64,000 nt of DNA, taken from the NCBI RefSeq assembly GCF_030182585.1, contig NZ_JARXOW010000001.1, positions 620,001 to 684,000 of the forward strand, read 5' to 3'. A program made the translations under genes and the position numbers. Of this stretch, positions 15,649-26,100 are shown piece after piece (position 1 is the stretch's first letter; every line of letters starts with the position of its first letter). The stretch is from Pedobacter faecalis. GTDB taxonomy: Bacteria; Bacteroidota; Bacteroidia; Sphingobacteriales; Sphingobacteriaceae. The notes under the pieces are model-generated. The model was not told the DNA's origin and made no database searches. It worked only from the letters and a program-made list of their open reading frames with translations.

Positions 15649-16266
15649 CTAAAACAACTTAGGCACATTACTAAAATGCACCTCCGTCATCCCGAAGAAA
15701 TCCGCCAGCTGCTTCTGGGCAAAATACTGCATCACCCCTATCCCATATAACTCCACCAAAGCACGTAGCTTCGCATCCCCCCTAAGCTTCATCATATTCA
15801 GCTTAGCCATCATAAAGTCCGAATTCTCCGCCAAGATGCAGGTAGCCAGTTTATCCACCCCAGTCTCAGTTAAGCCAAGCACATCAAAAGCCTCCCGTGT
15901 AAAAGGAATCGAAACAGCACCCTTCGCCACAAACATGTCCGCCTTTGTAGCCTTGCCATTAAAGAAACCATCACTATGCAGCATGATCATCTTCGGCGGA
16001 AAAATATCCGTCACATGCGTCACCGGCAAACCCTCCCGATCAAGCCCAGCTTCAGTCATATAACTATAGCCCTCATCAATCCAGTATGCAGTAAGCAGAA
16101 CGCCGTCAGTCTTCGCGCTGCGGTATAGCTTATCATGTTTGGTAGATTCCAGCATCGGTATGATGCTGGAATCAAAGGTGTCACTTAGTTTACACTTTGA
16201 GTGGAGGTAAGTTAGAAGGTTTTCCACCGGCGTGCCGGTATAGGGAGATAGATTAGATTTCGTCAT
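15649..16266 (-). CDS. Crp/Fnr-like regulator with a poorly kept DNA-binding end
   Basis: A 205-residue protein with the build of Bacteroidetes Crp/Fnr regulators: N-terminal LLTYLHSKCKLSD, a cyclic-nucleotide-binding-like beta-roll, a long dimer helix near residue 145-170, and a final QKQLADFFGMTEVHFSNV segment that resembles a winged-helix recognition unit but stops right after it. The usual phosphate-binding cassette glycines and arginine are not recognisable. It lies five bases after the GH2 stop on its upstream side and 51 bases before the aminotransferase gene. It may sense something other than cAMP, or be partly degenerate. Confidence 0.65.
   Translation of the reverse strand: MTKSNLSPYTGTPVENLLTYLHSKCKLSDTFDSSIIPMLESTKHDKLYRSAKTDGVLLTAYWIDEGYSYMTEAGLDREGLPVTHVTDIFPPKMIMLHSDGFFNGKATKADMFVAKGAVSIPFTREAFDVLGLTETGVDKLATCILAENSDFMMAKLNMMKLRGDAKLRALVELYGIGVMQYFAQKQLADFFGMTEVHFSNVPKLF
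16145..16173. repeat. Inverted repeat with 12-base perfect arms inside the Crp-like gene
   Basis: GATTCCAGCATC (16145-16156) and GATGCTGGAATC (16162-16173) around a five-base loop. It falls within the N-terminal coding part of the Crp-like gene and is kept in frame, so a strong mRNA hairpin forms about 100 bases after the start codon. Confidence 0.7.
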
Positions 16267-16271
16267 AAACT

Positions 16272-18896
16272 TTACTTCACTTGTTTAGTTACCTCCCAGG
16301 TCGGAATACCCTTTTTCATTTTTTCTAGTGTTTTTACAATTTCATCCCGGTTCCTAGATAATATAACTGCTTTAGTTTCCCACTTAATCGCTTCTCCCAC
16401 GCGCCCTGCTTTATAAAGTAGATTTGCATAAGTATCGATTTCTTCAAAGTCATTCGATGCAAACGTCTTAACGCCATTCTCCATAACAGAGATTGCGATG
16501 TTAATCGCTTCTCGATCAGCTATGTGCTCAAAAATCGACCAAGCCATATTGTTAATATTATATTCACTGCGGGAATGGGCGACCGAATAATATTTCTTGA
16601 ATGAGACGCTAAACGTCTTCCAGTCTGCTTTTTCCCATGCCCATATCATCCTTGCACCGTTATATTTTTCCACGCCAATATCACCATACCGTGTTTTAAG
16701 CTTTTTTGATATGTCGATCCACTTGGGCTCGAAATCTTTATTTGCCATCAAATGATCAAGCTCATTCTGTCCGATAATTCTTCTTAATATTCGTTCCGAT
16801 ACATCATTTCCAAAACGTTTGTTTATTTCTTCGCGGTTGTTCATGAGAAACCTGAATCCGATGCTTTCGGTTCTTCGAGTAGTCGTGACGATGAATCTAA
16901 AGTTGTCCCGGGCAAACAAGTTTCTAACAACATTCAAATAAGCATTCGCATACTTCATTACAGATATATCGTCTCGCTTGCGCATTGCGATGAGGGTCAG
17001 TCTTCTTAAAAAAACGCTATCCCGTTTTCCTGTCTCAAATTGGGTTTGAAATTCTGTGTATCGATTATCGTTATCTTCTTTATCGACAACACCTGCGTCT
17101 ACATCTTCTTTATAGGCTAAACTGTCTACGCCTACAAGCTGACTATGTATTTCTCTGAGCCGAGAAATTGGTATTTTAAGAACCCTGCGGTCATATGTCA
17201 TAAGACCGTTTTCCTCACCTTCAACATCAAACGGCTGAGTATAAATACTAGCAGATAGCCCCTGAGCTTCCAGTTCTTTTAGATTGTTAACCATCGTATC
17301 ATAAATGCTATCCAGTTCCTTCGCCGTTACTTCCACATATCCCCAGCTCGATAAATCATCCCATTGATGCCCCGGCACCGAAACTCCTATTCCCCCGAAT
17401 TCACCACAGACCAATGCTTTACCCGTTTGTCTTTCTGGCAACCTCGGGTTGGGATAACTATGCACGTCGGTAATGTCGGCATTCACATAAGCATTTGAAC
17501 TAGGGCTTCTTAGTTGATCATTTACATAAAGGTACTCGCCGCTGTGTCCATTTACTAGTCTGGTCGGATCTTGCGCTTTAAGCCAGTTAGTAAGACGCTC
17601 TTGGTCATACTGCCCCCATTTTTCATTGAATAGTACCCAAACAGTTATACTTGGATAATTATATAACTGTTTAACGATCTCTCGGCTTTCAGTTTCAAAC
17701 TCTTCCTTTGATCCGGCTGGTAACCCTTGGTTTGGATTAACCAAGTCTTGCCAAACCATAACCCCCAACTTATCAGCATAGTAGTACCATCTTGCAGGTT
17801 CCACTTTAATGTGCTTCCTAACTGTATTAAAGCCCATGGCTTTGATCGTTTTAAGATCGAATTGCAATGCATCGTCATTGGGCGCTGTATAAAGGCCGTC
17901 AGGCCAAAAGCCTTGGTCCAACGCTCCAAGGTTATATATATACTTATTATTCAAGAGTATGCGATCAAAACCTTTGGCATCTTTGCCAATACTTATTTTA
18001 CGCATACCGAAGTAGCTTTTTACCTGATCACTCCCCATCGTTATTTGGAGATCGTACAAATATGGGCTTTCGGGCGACCATAGTCGAACATCATCTATTG
18101 GAACACTGAGTGTAGTGTTAGTGATACCAATCATTTCCTTTCCTGCTACGCGCACCGTAACCGGCGCGTCACATTGTGAATTGACCTTAATGCGAACCAA
18201 CGATTCGTCAATATCCGGTGTTATTACTAGGTCTTCTATAAAATTTTCGGGGACAGTTTCTAACCACACGGTCTGCCAAATGCCACTACTTGAAGTATAA
18301 TAAATATTCGCTGGGTTTAAAGCTTGCTTCCCGTGCGGTCCTACACCTTGATCGGTTGGATCGTATACTTTAACTTTTAGCTCGTTGATACCCTCATCGA
18401 GAAAATCCGTAATGTCAAAAGTAAAAGCCGTATAGCCACCTTTATGTATACCGACTTGCCTATCATTAATATATACCGTTGCCTGCCAGTCTACGGCACC
18501 GAAATGGAGTAAAATTTTGTCACCATGGTTAACTTGTGGTTTGACAATATTCCTCTTATACCATAAATTTTGATTTGGAAAGAGTGACTGAGCAACACCA
18601 GAAAGACTAGACTCGACTGGATAAGGAACCAGTATGTCACCCTGGTATTCCGATGGCTCTTTTGAACCTATCTCGGTGATTGCATATTTCCATAATCCAT
18701 TAAGATTTGTCCATTTTTTTCTTTCCAACAAGGGTCGTGGATAGGCAGCCGAGACCCTAATCGCGCTAACGCTATCTGCCCATTTAGTCTGTAAGCGAGC
18801 TGGACGAATTGTCCATTGACAGGGGGCGCTTGACATTAGAAATACAAGCATTATAGCCAGAAATAGGAGTCGGTATAACTTTGATTTATTTTTCAT
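16272..18896 (-). CDS. Glycoside hydrolase family 2 with C-terminal extension
   Basis: A secreted 874-residue enzyme (ATG at 18896; the longer reading starts at a TTG). After a signal peptide comes a sugar-binding jelly roll (about 50-215, with LWYKRNIV and GGYTAFTFDIT), an immunoglobulin-like domain (220-300), and the GH2 barrel (from 315). The acid/base is about Glu425 in LFNEKWGQ and the nucleophile about Glu499 in CGEFGG. The substrate could be a beta-galactoside, glucuronide or mannoside; it cannot be told. Residues from about 620 on are not GH2: this helical, TPR-like region resembles the tail found after the thioredoxin domain in secreted Bacteroidetes thioredoxin-family proteins (compare YANLLYKAGRVGEAIKWETKAV). 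It lies in the SusCD locus after the S9 peptidase gene. Confidence 0.85.
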   Translation of the reverse strand: MKNKSKLYRLLFLAIMLVFLMSSAPCQWTIRPARLQTKWADSVSAIRVSAAYPRPLLERKKWTNLNGLWKYAITEIGSKEPSEYQGDILVPYPVESSLSGVAQSLFPNQNLWYKRNIVKPQVNHGDKILLHFGAVDWQATVYINDRQVGIHKGGYTAFTFDITDFLDEGINELKVKVYDPTDQGVGPHGKQALNPANIYYTSSSGIWQTVWLETVPENFIEDLVITPDIDESLVRIKVNSQCDAPVTVRVAGKEMIGITNTTLSVPIDDVRLWSPESPYLYDLQITMGSDQVKSYFGMRKISIGKDAKGFDRILLNNKYIYNLGALDQGFWPDGLYTAPNDDALQFDLKTIKAMGFNTVRKHIKVEPARWYYYADKLGVMVWQDLVNPNQGLPAGSKEEFETESREIVKQLYNYPSITVWVLFNEKWGQYDQERLTNWLKAQDPTRLVNGHSGEYLYVNDQLRSPSSNAYVNADITDVHSYPNPRLPERQTGKALVCGEFGGIGVSVPGHQWDDLSSWGYVEVTAKELDSIYDTMVNNLKELEAQGLSASIYTQPFDVEGEENGLMTYDRRVLKIPISRLREIHSQLVGVDSLAYKEDVDAGVVDKEDNDNRYTEFQTQFETGKRDSVFLRRLTLIAMRKRDDISVMKYANAYLNVVRNLFARDNFRFIVTTTRRTESIGFRFLMNNREEINKRFGNDVSERILRRIIGQNELDHLMANKDFEPKWIDISKKLKTRYGDIGVEKYNGARMIWAWEKADWKTFSVSFKKYYSVAHSRSEYNINNMAWSIFEHIADREAINIAISVMENGVKTFASNDFEEIDTYANLLYKAGRVGEAIKWETKAVILSRNRDEIVKTLEKMKKGIPTWEVTKQVK

Positions 18897-18958
18897 TATA
18901 CATTTCAAAATTTTGATTGGTCTGTTATTGTTATAATAAAGTGCAATTCACTTTTATA

Positions 18959-21655
18959 TTAATATTCACTTCTAGTGAGCCCTAAGCCTGGTGTTTTCCC
19001 AGATGAATCAAGCTCCAAGCCTAAATCAATACGTTTTAAGTTGGCAGGAATTCCTTGTAGCATCCACCTTGGGCAAGGTTTACCTTTCAAATAATGATCA
19101 AAAAATTGATGCATTCTAATTGCGAAGTCTTTCGCTGAATTTCCCTCAACCCCATGGTTTCCATCGTTATATTCTAACAGCCAGGCTTTTTTACCAAGAC
19201 GGCGAAGTGCAGTAAATAGTTCAATTGCTTGGGTAAAAGGACATACTCCGTCAACCGAAGTATGAAACATTAATAACGGCGTAGAAACTTGATTGACCTT
19301 GAAAATCGGAGAATTATTTATATACCATTCGGGTTTTTCCCATGGAGTAAAGCCCATCCGCCAAAATGTAGATTCGTACATATTTTGAAGCACAGACCCA
19401 TCGCCGGCTAAACTACCATAGCCGCTAATGAAATTTGAAATTCCCGAAGCAGAGCATGCTGCAGAAAATAGATTTGTGTGTGTGACCAGGTAATTAGTCT
19501 CAAACCCGCCAAAACTACATCCTTGGATTCCCAACCTTGCAGAGTCCACATATGGAAGCTTAGCCAAATATTTGGCTGCGGAGACAACATATTTTCGGGT
19601 GCTTTCGCCGGGTTCACCAACTTGAAAATATATGTCCGGGACAAATACTAAATATTCACTGCTAACATAGGTCGGGATATTTATTGAGCATCCGTTCGAA
19701 AGATCCTCAGGTGTTAAATAAGCGTTCAAGCCATCCGATTTTCTCTCATAGTAGGTCAGAATAACGGGATACCTTTTCTTGGGATCAAAATTCTCTGGCT
19801 TATAAAGAACCCCTTTCGACATGATACTATCCTCTAACCCAAATGTATGTAACTCGGTTCGGTACCAGTTGTATTGTTTTTGAGGACACAAAAACGTAAG
19901 CTGACGAAAGTTCTTGAAATCTCTTGTAAAGAATAGATTAGGAAACTCACTTGCACTCATTCGTCGAACAACGAACGCATCATTATTCAACGATTTTCGA
20001 ACGGAAAAGTTAACACCGTCAGGTATATATGGGTTGCTTTTGATATCAAAAATAAATGGCCCCATAACTAAACGTTCAGGATCTCGGTCGCTATTCAGTA
20101 CCATCGAGTAGAAACCATTATGCTTATTATTCTGGTTGAACGCGGCCAGCAAGGACGGTTTTATTGTATCGATTTGCCCCTCGCTCTCACTAGCGAAGCG
20201 CAGAACCGTCTTTGTCTTTTGTCCATAGCCGTTTGTTAGGTTTCTTGGAGGGCGAATACCAGAGGGATCCAGTTGCCAGATATCGAACTCATCATATATC
20301 AGCAAAGCTTTATCGTCCGAATACCAACCTGCTAGATTGTATAATCCAAAAGGTTTCCCAGGTTTATCGCTGCTGTACCATTTTGTATTCAATCCTTTCG
20401 TAATATTCGTTAGGCGTTGATTTTCGAATTCATAACTGAAATATGAGCTTTCGTCTGGATCATAGTAAATGGCAAAATGGCCTCCTGGCGATATTCTATA
20501 TTTGAAGTCTGTGTTCCTTTTTATCAGCCTTCTACTGCCCTCAGGCAAGTTAAGAATGTAGTAGTCTTTCTTTCCGGCGATATTCCAGTCAGCCTCTCCA
20601 GAGCCCACGTTCCCGTTGTAATGTGTTATCAGAAAAGCTTGTTGGTTCATATTGAAGTCCTGAATGAAATCATTTCTGCCCTCTAGTCTCAACATTTTCC
20701 TATCCTTTATATCGAAGACAAATCTGTAACTGCGAATTTCAGGTTCAGTCAATTGTTGACTCTGGAGCTTTTCATCAGAATAACTCCACACATTTAAACT
20801 TACATCCGAAGGTTGTTTCGTAATTTCTACTGTTCGCTCTCTCATCAATAGAAAAAGAAAACGCCCTTCATTATTTAAACCCTCAATACGTTCAATCTCC
20901 ATGTCCTGAAAATCTCGAAGAATTACGGCGCTGCTCGTTATACATCTTGCGGCAGTATCACCAAGTGTAAATAGCCAAAAGCTATGAAACTCGTCCTGCT
21001 TATTCTTGGCCTGAATGGCGATTCTTTTTTGATCACCGCTCCAAGTCATGGTAAGAATCTCATCTCCCGTCCAGACCCGTTGGCTCTTTCCGGTAGTTAA
21101 GCTTAAGAGCATTAATGACGTTTTATTGGATCCCTCTTCATCTTTAATTTTTATCAACACCATATTACCGTTGTCACAAAATTGGTAGTCCAAAACCGAG
21201 TGCATTCTGACCTTTGAGTTCGACTTTAAGTTCAATAGCGTCAAAGTTGTGTGCTCCCTTTCAGTGTAGCCGATGACTGAGGTGCTGCTAGAAACTTTAA
21301 CATCCTTTATGCCTCTGATATACTGTATGCTTTTGTTTCGAGTGTTCAACACGCATAGACTATCACTAGAAACACGTAATATGAAGAAGCGACTATCATT
21401 AGTAAAGATTGGTTCACCGGCATCCGCATTAGTATATATTTTAATTGCCCAATCATTGGTAGTAGAATTTATAGAAACGGATTTTTTATTATCGTTGCCC
21501 TCTTTTATCTCGTAACTAACGTATTCGCCGTCATTAGAAATTGATTTAAAATTTAGGGAAGGCCAGGATTTGTAAGCCGCCTGGTCAAGTGAGGGTTTTT
21601 GCGCATATCCATGACAATAAAAGATCAACAGAAGCAATCGAACGAGGTATCTCAT
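18959..21655 (-). CDS. Secreted S9-family peptidase (prolyl oligopeptidase type)
   Basis: An 898-residue exported enzyme with signal peptide MRYLVRLLLLIFYCHGYAQ. A long beta-propeller-like region fills the first two thirds. The alpha/beta hydrolase follows: nucleophile Ser714 in GCSFGG, Asp802 in HTSVDGVCPF, His834 in DGNHGVEG. The nucleophile elbow has Cys before Ser instead of the more usual Trp or Tyr. Relatives are aminopeptidases of the S9 clan that remove dipeptides or acyl-peptides in the periplasm. It lies 47 bases after susD and 62 bases before the GH2 gene, so the locus couples a peptidase with a glycosidase and may target glycopeptides or peptidoglycan-like material. That target is inference. 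Confidence 0.85.
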   Translation of the reverse strand: MRYLVRLLLLIFYCHGYAQKPSLDQAAYKSWPSLNFKSISNDGEYVSYEIKEGNDNKKSVSINSTTNDWAIKIYTNADAGEPIFTNDSRFFILRVSSDSLCVLNTRNKSIQYIRGIKDVKVSSSTSVIGYTEREHTTLTLLNLKSNSKVRMHSVLDYQFCDNGNMVLIKIKDEEGSNKTSLMLLSLTTGKSQRVWTGDEILTMTWSGDQKRIAIQAKNKQDEFHSFWLFTLGDTAARCITSSAVILRDFQDMEIERIEGLNNEGRFLFLLMRERTVEITKQPSDVSLNVWSYSDEKLQSQQLTEPEIRSYRFVFDIKDRKMLRLEGRNDFIQDFNMNQQAFLITHYNGNVGSGEADWNIAGKKDYYILNLPEGSRRLIKRNTDFKYRISPGGHFAIYYDPDESSYFSYEFENQRLTNITKGLNTKWYSSDKPGKPFGLYNLAGWYSDDKALLIYDEFDIWQLDPSGIRPPRNLTNGYGQKTKTVLRFASESEGQIDTIKPSLLAAFNQNNKHNGFYSMVLNSDRDPERLVMGPFIFDIKSNPYIPDGVNFSVRKSLNNDAFVVRRMSASEFPNLFFTRDFKNFRQLTFLCPQKQYNWYRTELHTFGLEDSIMSKGVLYKPENFDPKKRYPVILTYYERKSDGLNAYLTPEDLSNGCSINIPTYVSSEYLVFVPDIYFQVGEPGESTRKYVVSAAKYLAKLPYVDSARLGIQGCSFGGFETNYLVTHTNLFSAACSASGISNFISGYGSLAGDGSVLQNMYESTFWRMGFTPWEKPEWYINNSPIFKVNQVSTPLLMFHTSVDGVCPFTQAIELFTALRRLGKKAWLLEYNDGNHGVEGNSAKDFAIRMHQFFDHYLKGKPCPRWMLQGIPANLKRIDLGLELDSSGKTPGLGLTRSEY

Positions 21656-21702
21656 CAGCTGGATTATAAAGGTGTTAAAAACTTAATTGGACCAAAATTG
21701 CT

Positions 21703-23133
21703 CTAGTAGCCTGGGTTTTGATTTCCCACCAAGCCTGGATTTCTTCTCATATCATTCTCTGGAATTGGATACAATTCATCAGTTGACTGCCATGTCGAAC
21801 CTTTTCGCGCATGTAAGATGTCATTTACAAGGCCAAGCCGTTTCAGGTCGAGCCATCTATGCCCCCACTCTGAAAACAGCTCCTTCCTTCGCTCGGCTGA
21901 AATGGCTTGAAGTAGTTCCTCTTTGGAAGTAAAGATCATACCCGGCAAACCCGCACGCTTACGAACAACATTTAAATCGCGCACGGCGTCTTCGTTCCTA
22001 TCTAGATATAGATTTGCCTCAGCACGGATAAGATATTGCTCAGCAACACGCAATACTATTGAATATTCATTTACGGCGGCGAATGGATCCTTAATTTTAT
22101 ATTTGTACGGATAGAAATACTCCGCCATACCGACCTGCGCGCGGCCAACCCAATTAATTAATCTTCTGTCAATTGTACTGAAGTCTTCGACTAAATCCCT
22201 ATTCAAATAGACCGGATTATCCAATGCACTTGGGCCCTGTGAAGGTAAAATAAACAGTCTTCCTTCCGATGTGTTGCTGATAAAATTATCTACAGGTTGT
22301 AAGGACCAAATTGTCTCCTTAGTGTTTTTAAGAAAAACAGATTTTACATCAACTGTATCGTATGTTGTTTTATTATTTATCAATTCAGAGGCATATTTCT
22401 CCGCTTGCACATAATCTTCAACATAAATAGAAACTCTCGCTAGTAATGCTTGTGCAGAACCCTTATTGGGACGAGTCCTGTCCGATACAGGTTTTTGCTG
22501 TGCGTTGAGGTAATCCGTACTTAACTTCGATTCTGCATCTTTCAAATCTAATACGACTTGGCGATAAACAGTTTCCTGGGCAACCCGTGGTGCGTTGCTG
22601 TTTAACTTATAGTCGGTTGACAATATTAGGGGAACGTCCCCGTATAAATTTGTAAGGTAGAAATACAAGAATGCACGCATGAATTTTGCCTCCCCAATTA
22701 GTTGTTGCTTTACTAGCGGGCTCAATGACAAGCTCGATTCGAGCCCCTCTATCGCTGCGTTGATGTTAAAAATTAGCGGGTAGGTATTGAGCCAAACATC
22801 CGAATTAGAGGTGTTTATACTAGTAAGTTCGTTTTTATAGTAGGCTAGTAGAGAAACGTCCGTCACCCCGTTAAATAATATTAATTCATCAGCTGAAAGT
22901 CCACATAAGAAAGATAGCCCAGTGACACCTACTCTGGCGCCAGCTTGACTCATTTTTGTGTAGATACCTGTTATAGACGCCGTCGCACTTGCATCATTTG
23001 CATACACTATGCTTGAGTTAGTACTCGTTGAGGGTGCATTTACTTCAACAAACTTCTTACAGCTAACTACTAGTAAGCCTGATAGCGTAAACAACAATAT
23101 CCATTTTTTTATAACGATCAATTTTGTTCTCAT
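21703..23133 (-). CDS. SusD/RagB-type outer-membrane lipoprotein
   Basis: A 476-residue lipoprotein with cysteine at residue 25 in LLVVSC, followed by Lys-Lys. SusD marks are present: helical TPR-like core with FMRAFLYFYLTNLYGDVPLILS near residue 149, ALLARVSIYVEDYVQAEKYASELI near 229, RVAEQYLIRAEANLYLDRNEDAVRDLNVVRKRAGL near 359, and a C-terminal ERRKELFSEWGHRWLDLKRLG. SusD proteins sit as a lid on the SusC channel and bind the ligand first. It starts ten bases after the SusC stop. The ligand is not predictable, but the neighbouring S9 peptidase suggests peptides or glycopeptides. Confidence 0.93.
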   Translation of the reverse strand: MRTKLIVIKKWILLFTLSGLLVVSCKKFVEVNAPSTSTNSSIVYANDASATASITGIYTKMSQAGARVGVTGLSFLCGLSADELILFNGVTDVSLLAYYKNELTSINTSNSDVWLNTYPLIFNINAAIEGLESSLSLSPLVKQQLIGEAKFMRAFLYFYLTNLYGDVPLILSTDYKLNSNAPRVAQETVYRQVVLDLKDAESKLSTDYLNAQQKPVSDRTRPNKGSAQALLARVSIYVEDYVQAEKYASELINNKTTYDTVDVKSVFLKNTKETIWSLQPVDNFISNTSEGRLFILPSQGPSALDNPVYLNRDLVEDFSTIDRRLINWVGRAQVGMAEYFYPYKYKIKDPFAAVNEYSIVLRVAEQYLIRAEANLYLDRNEDAVRDLNVVRKRAGLPGMIFTSKEELLQAISAERRKELFSEWGHRWLDLKRLGLVNDILHARKGSTWQSTDELYPIPENDMRRNPGLVGNQNPGY

Positions 23134-23143
23134 GGCGGTTGGA

Positions 23144-26100
23144 TTAAAAGGTAACCTGGATTCCGGTGGAGATTACCCTTAATGGAGGTAAAGTAAGGCT
23201 TGATTTAGTTTCCGGGTCCAGACCTTGGTAATTTGTAATGGTTAATAAATTTTGTCCTTGTACAAACACTTTCCCATAACGCATCTTTAGCTTTGAAATA
23301 ACTTGTTGTGGAATTGCCCAGGATAATGACAGGTTTTTCAACCTTATATAGGATGCGTCAGCCCATACCGCGTTACTGCTATAGATTGCGAATGCGGGAG
23401 TTAATACATCGAAATCGCCGCTTGAATACTTTTGAACGCGCGCGTTACTATTAGAGGCATTCCAAGCATTCAAAACTGTCCTTGGCTGATTTACGGGACT
23501 GAACGCTCCGGGGAAGCCATTTCCATAAAAGTAATTCTGCCCCATTTGTCTTACAAATTGAAACAAGAAATCAAGTGCGAAACTTCGATAACTAAATGAA
23601 TTATTTATGCCACCATAAAGAGTCTGTGATGTATTTACAAACCTTGTTAGGTTTTCGGAGCTGACAGTTGGGTCATTAATTAGGTTTCCATCTTTATCCC
23701 GATATTCATATAAACCCGTACTTTGGTTTACCCCAACAAAATCATATAGGCGATTGAAGGTAATTGGTTCCCCGACCTTATAGTCAGCATAAAAGATTGA
23801 AGATTCAAGATTTTCAAACTCAATTAATTTATTTCTAGGGACAGTGAGGTTAGCACCCGTTTTCCAACTAAATACTTTAGAATTAAGAACAGTAGAATTT
23901 ATTGTGAATTCAAATCCGTTATTCTGCACCTTAGCTGGTAAATTAATCGTCAACGAATGCACACCAGCCGTGGATGGAAGTGCTGTCGCGAGTAATTGGT
24001 TCGAAGACCTGTTCCGATAGTAGTTCGTCTCTAATAGCAACCGGTCATTAAATAATGCAACGTCAATTCCGAAGGATAATTTTCTGGTTTCTTCCCATTG
24101 CAAATATGGGTTAGCAATACTGTTTGCAATAAGGCTCGGCCCTCCACTGTATGAAATAGGAGGATTGATGTTATCATATAGGCTGAGATATTGATAGTTT
24201 CCTATTTGATCGTTACCTGTCACTCCATAACTAAATTTCAGTTTTCCAAAACTGATAAAAGGTAGCAGTTCCTTTGAAAAGGATTCGTTACTGAATACCC
24301 AAGCCGCTCCCATTGCTCCAAAAGCATGGAAGCTGTTCGCACCGCCGAACCTCGAAGAACCGTCATACCTCCCGGTAAAGTTAATGATGTACTTGTTTTC
24401 CCAGTTGTAATTTAGCTTTCCGAAAACAGCATGATATTTATAGACAGAGTTTATAGTGGAGCCCAACGGCGTGGAAATAGATGTTGCGGAGTTGATATTA
24501 TCAAGGACTTCATCACTACTATAGCCTGAGCCATTCAATTGTTGAGCAATACTATTAACTTGTTGAAAGGTCGTTCCAAGTAGTGAAGTCAAAACACCTT
24601 TTGATATAACATGTCGGTAATCAATTTGTGGTTCTACAATCCATGATCGGATATTGTTATCTCGATATGTTGCTCGCCTCGTACTCGTAGCCCTATTTTC
24701 TGGAGCAATCGCAGAAAGCGGGTTCGAGACTAACTCATCTGATCTGAGGTTTGTATAGCCAAAATTGCTTTTGATTCGAAGATTTCGCGTAATTTGGTAA
24801 GAAATATCACTACTTGTGATTAAATTAACAGTTTTATTATCGTAACGATTATTTAAAAGCGCAAGTGGCTGGAAAAAATCCAGCGAAGAAATGCCCTCAG
24901 AGTTAGGCGCCCAATTTAACGACCCATCATTATTTTTCAAACTTGGGGTATTAGGAGCTAATGTCATGGCGTACTCGGTCAAATCGTATCTAGTTAATCT
25001 ATTATCATCAGAGACATAAGTACCAGAAAAGCTAAATTTAAATTTTTGATTTTTAGAACTATTAGCCATGTTGAAGTGGACAGAGCCCTTTTTGTCTGAA
25101 AAGTTTCCGGGGAAAACTGTAGTCTCCCTGTGGTAGCCGGCACTAAAGAGATATTGAATCTGGTCTGTTCCTCCAGATAAAGAGATTTTTTGATCTTGAT
25201 ATTCTGCATTACGACCTATCAATTCCTTTTGCCAATCAATATCTCTCGTTTGATCCCACATTGTTAGGTCATAATTCGAAACGTCCGACCCATCTAGAGC
25301 AGTTGGAACACTTAGGTTGTCATTTAAATAGGCTGATTTTCTCAGACTTAGATACTCGTTAATATTAAGTAATTCCATTTTTCGCGGGACCCTGCCAAAT
25401 CCTAACTGCGAACTGACGTCCACTGTCATTCCACTTTCTTTTCCTCTTTTCGTTGTAATAAGAACGGCTCCATTCGCCGCCCGGCTGCCGTATATCGCAG
25501 TCGCATCCGCGTCTTTCAGAATGTCGATACTTTCGATATCACTAGGGTTAATGAAACTCAACGGATTTCCAAAATTCGATTCTGAAGCGCCTGCTGATTG
25601 CGAAACTCCAAGGACATTTCCAGAGTTCGGTAACAGTTGTGAGACGTAGGGAACACCGTCAATTACAAAAAAAGGATCATTCCCCTTTCCAATACTGTTT
25701 TGCCCTTGAATAAGAATTCTAACACCACTGCCAGAGAACCCACTTGCTTGAGAGACTATTAATCCTGGTACACGACCGGACAGAGCCAATAAAGGATTAT
25801 TTACCGGTTGCTTTGAAATATCCACCGCCTTTACTGATGAGGTATTGCCAGTATTAAGTCGTCTGGATGTAACACCATATGCTTGTATCAAGACCTCATC
25901 TAACTTACTTGTACTCAATCGCATCGTCACCGTCATAGTCCCTGTGTGCACAGCCACTTCCTTCGTCACATACCCTAAATAACTGACTACCAATACAGCA
26001 CCTTCATCCACGTTCTTTAATTGAAAATTTCCTCCGGCATCGGTAGATGTAGAGCCTTTGCCGTTTTTCACGCTTACGGTGGCGCCGGGCAGGCCGTTGC

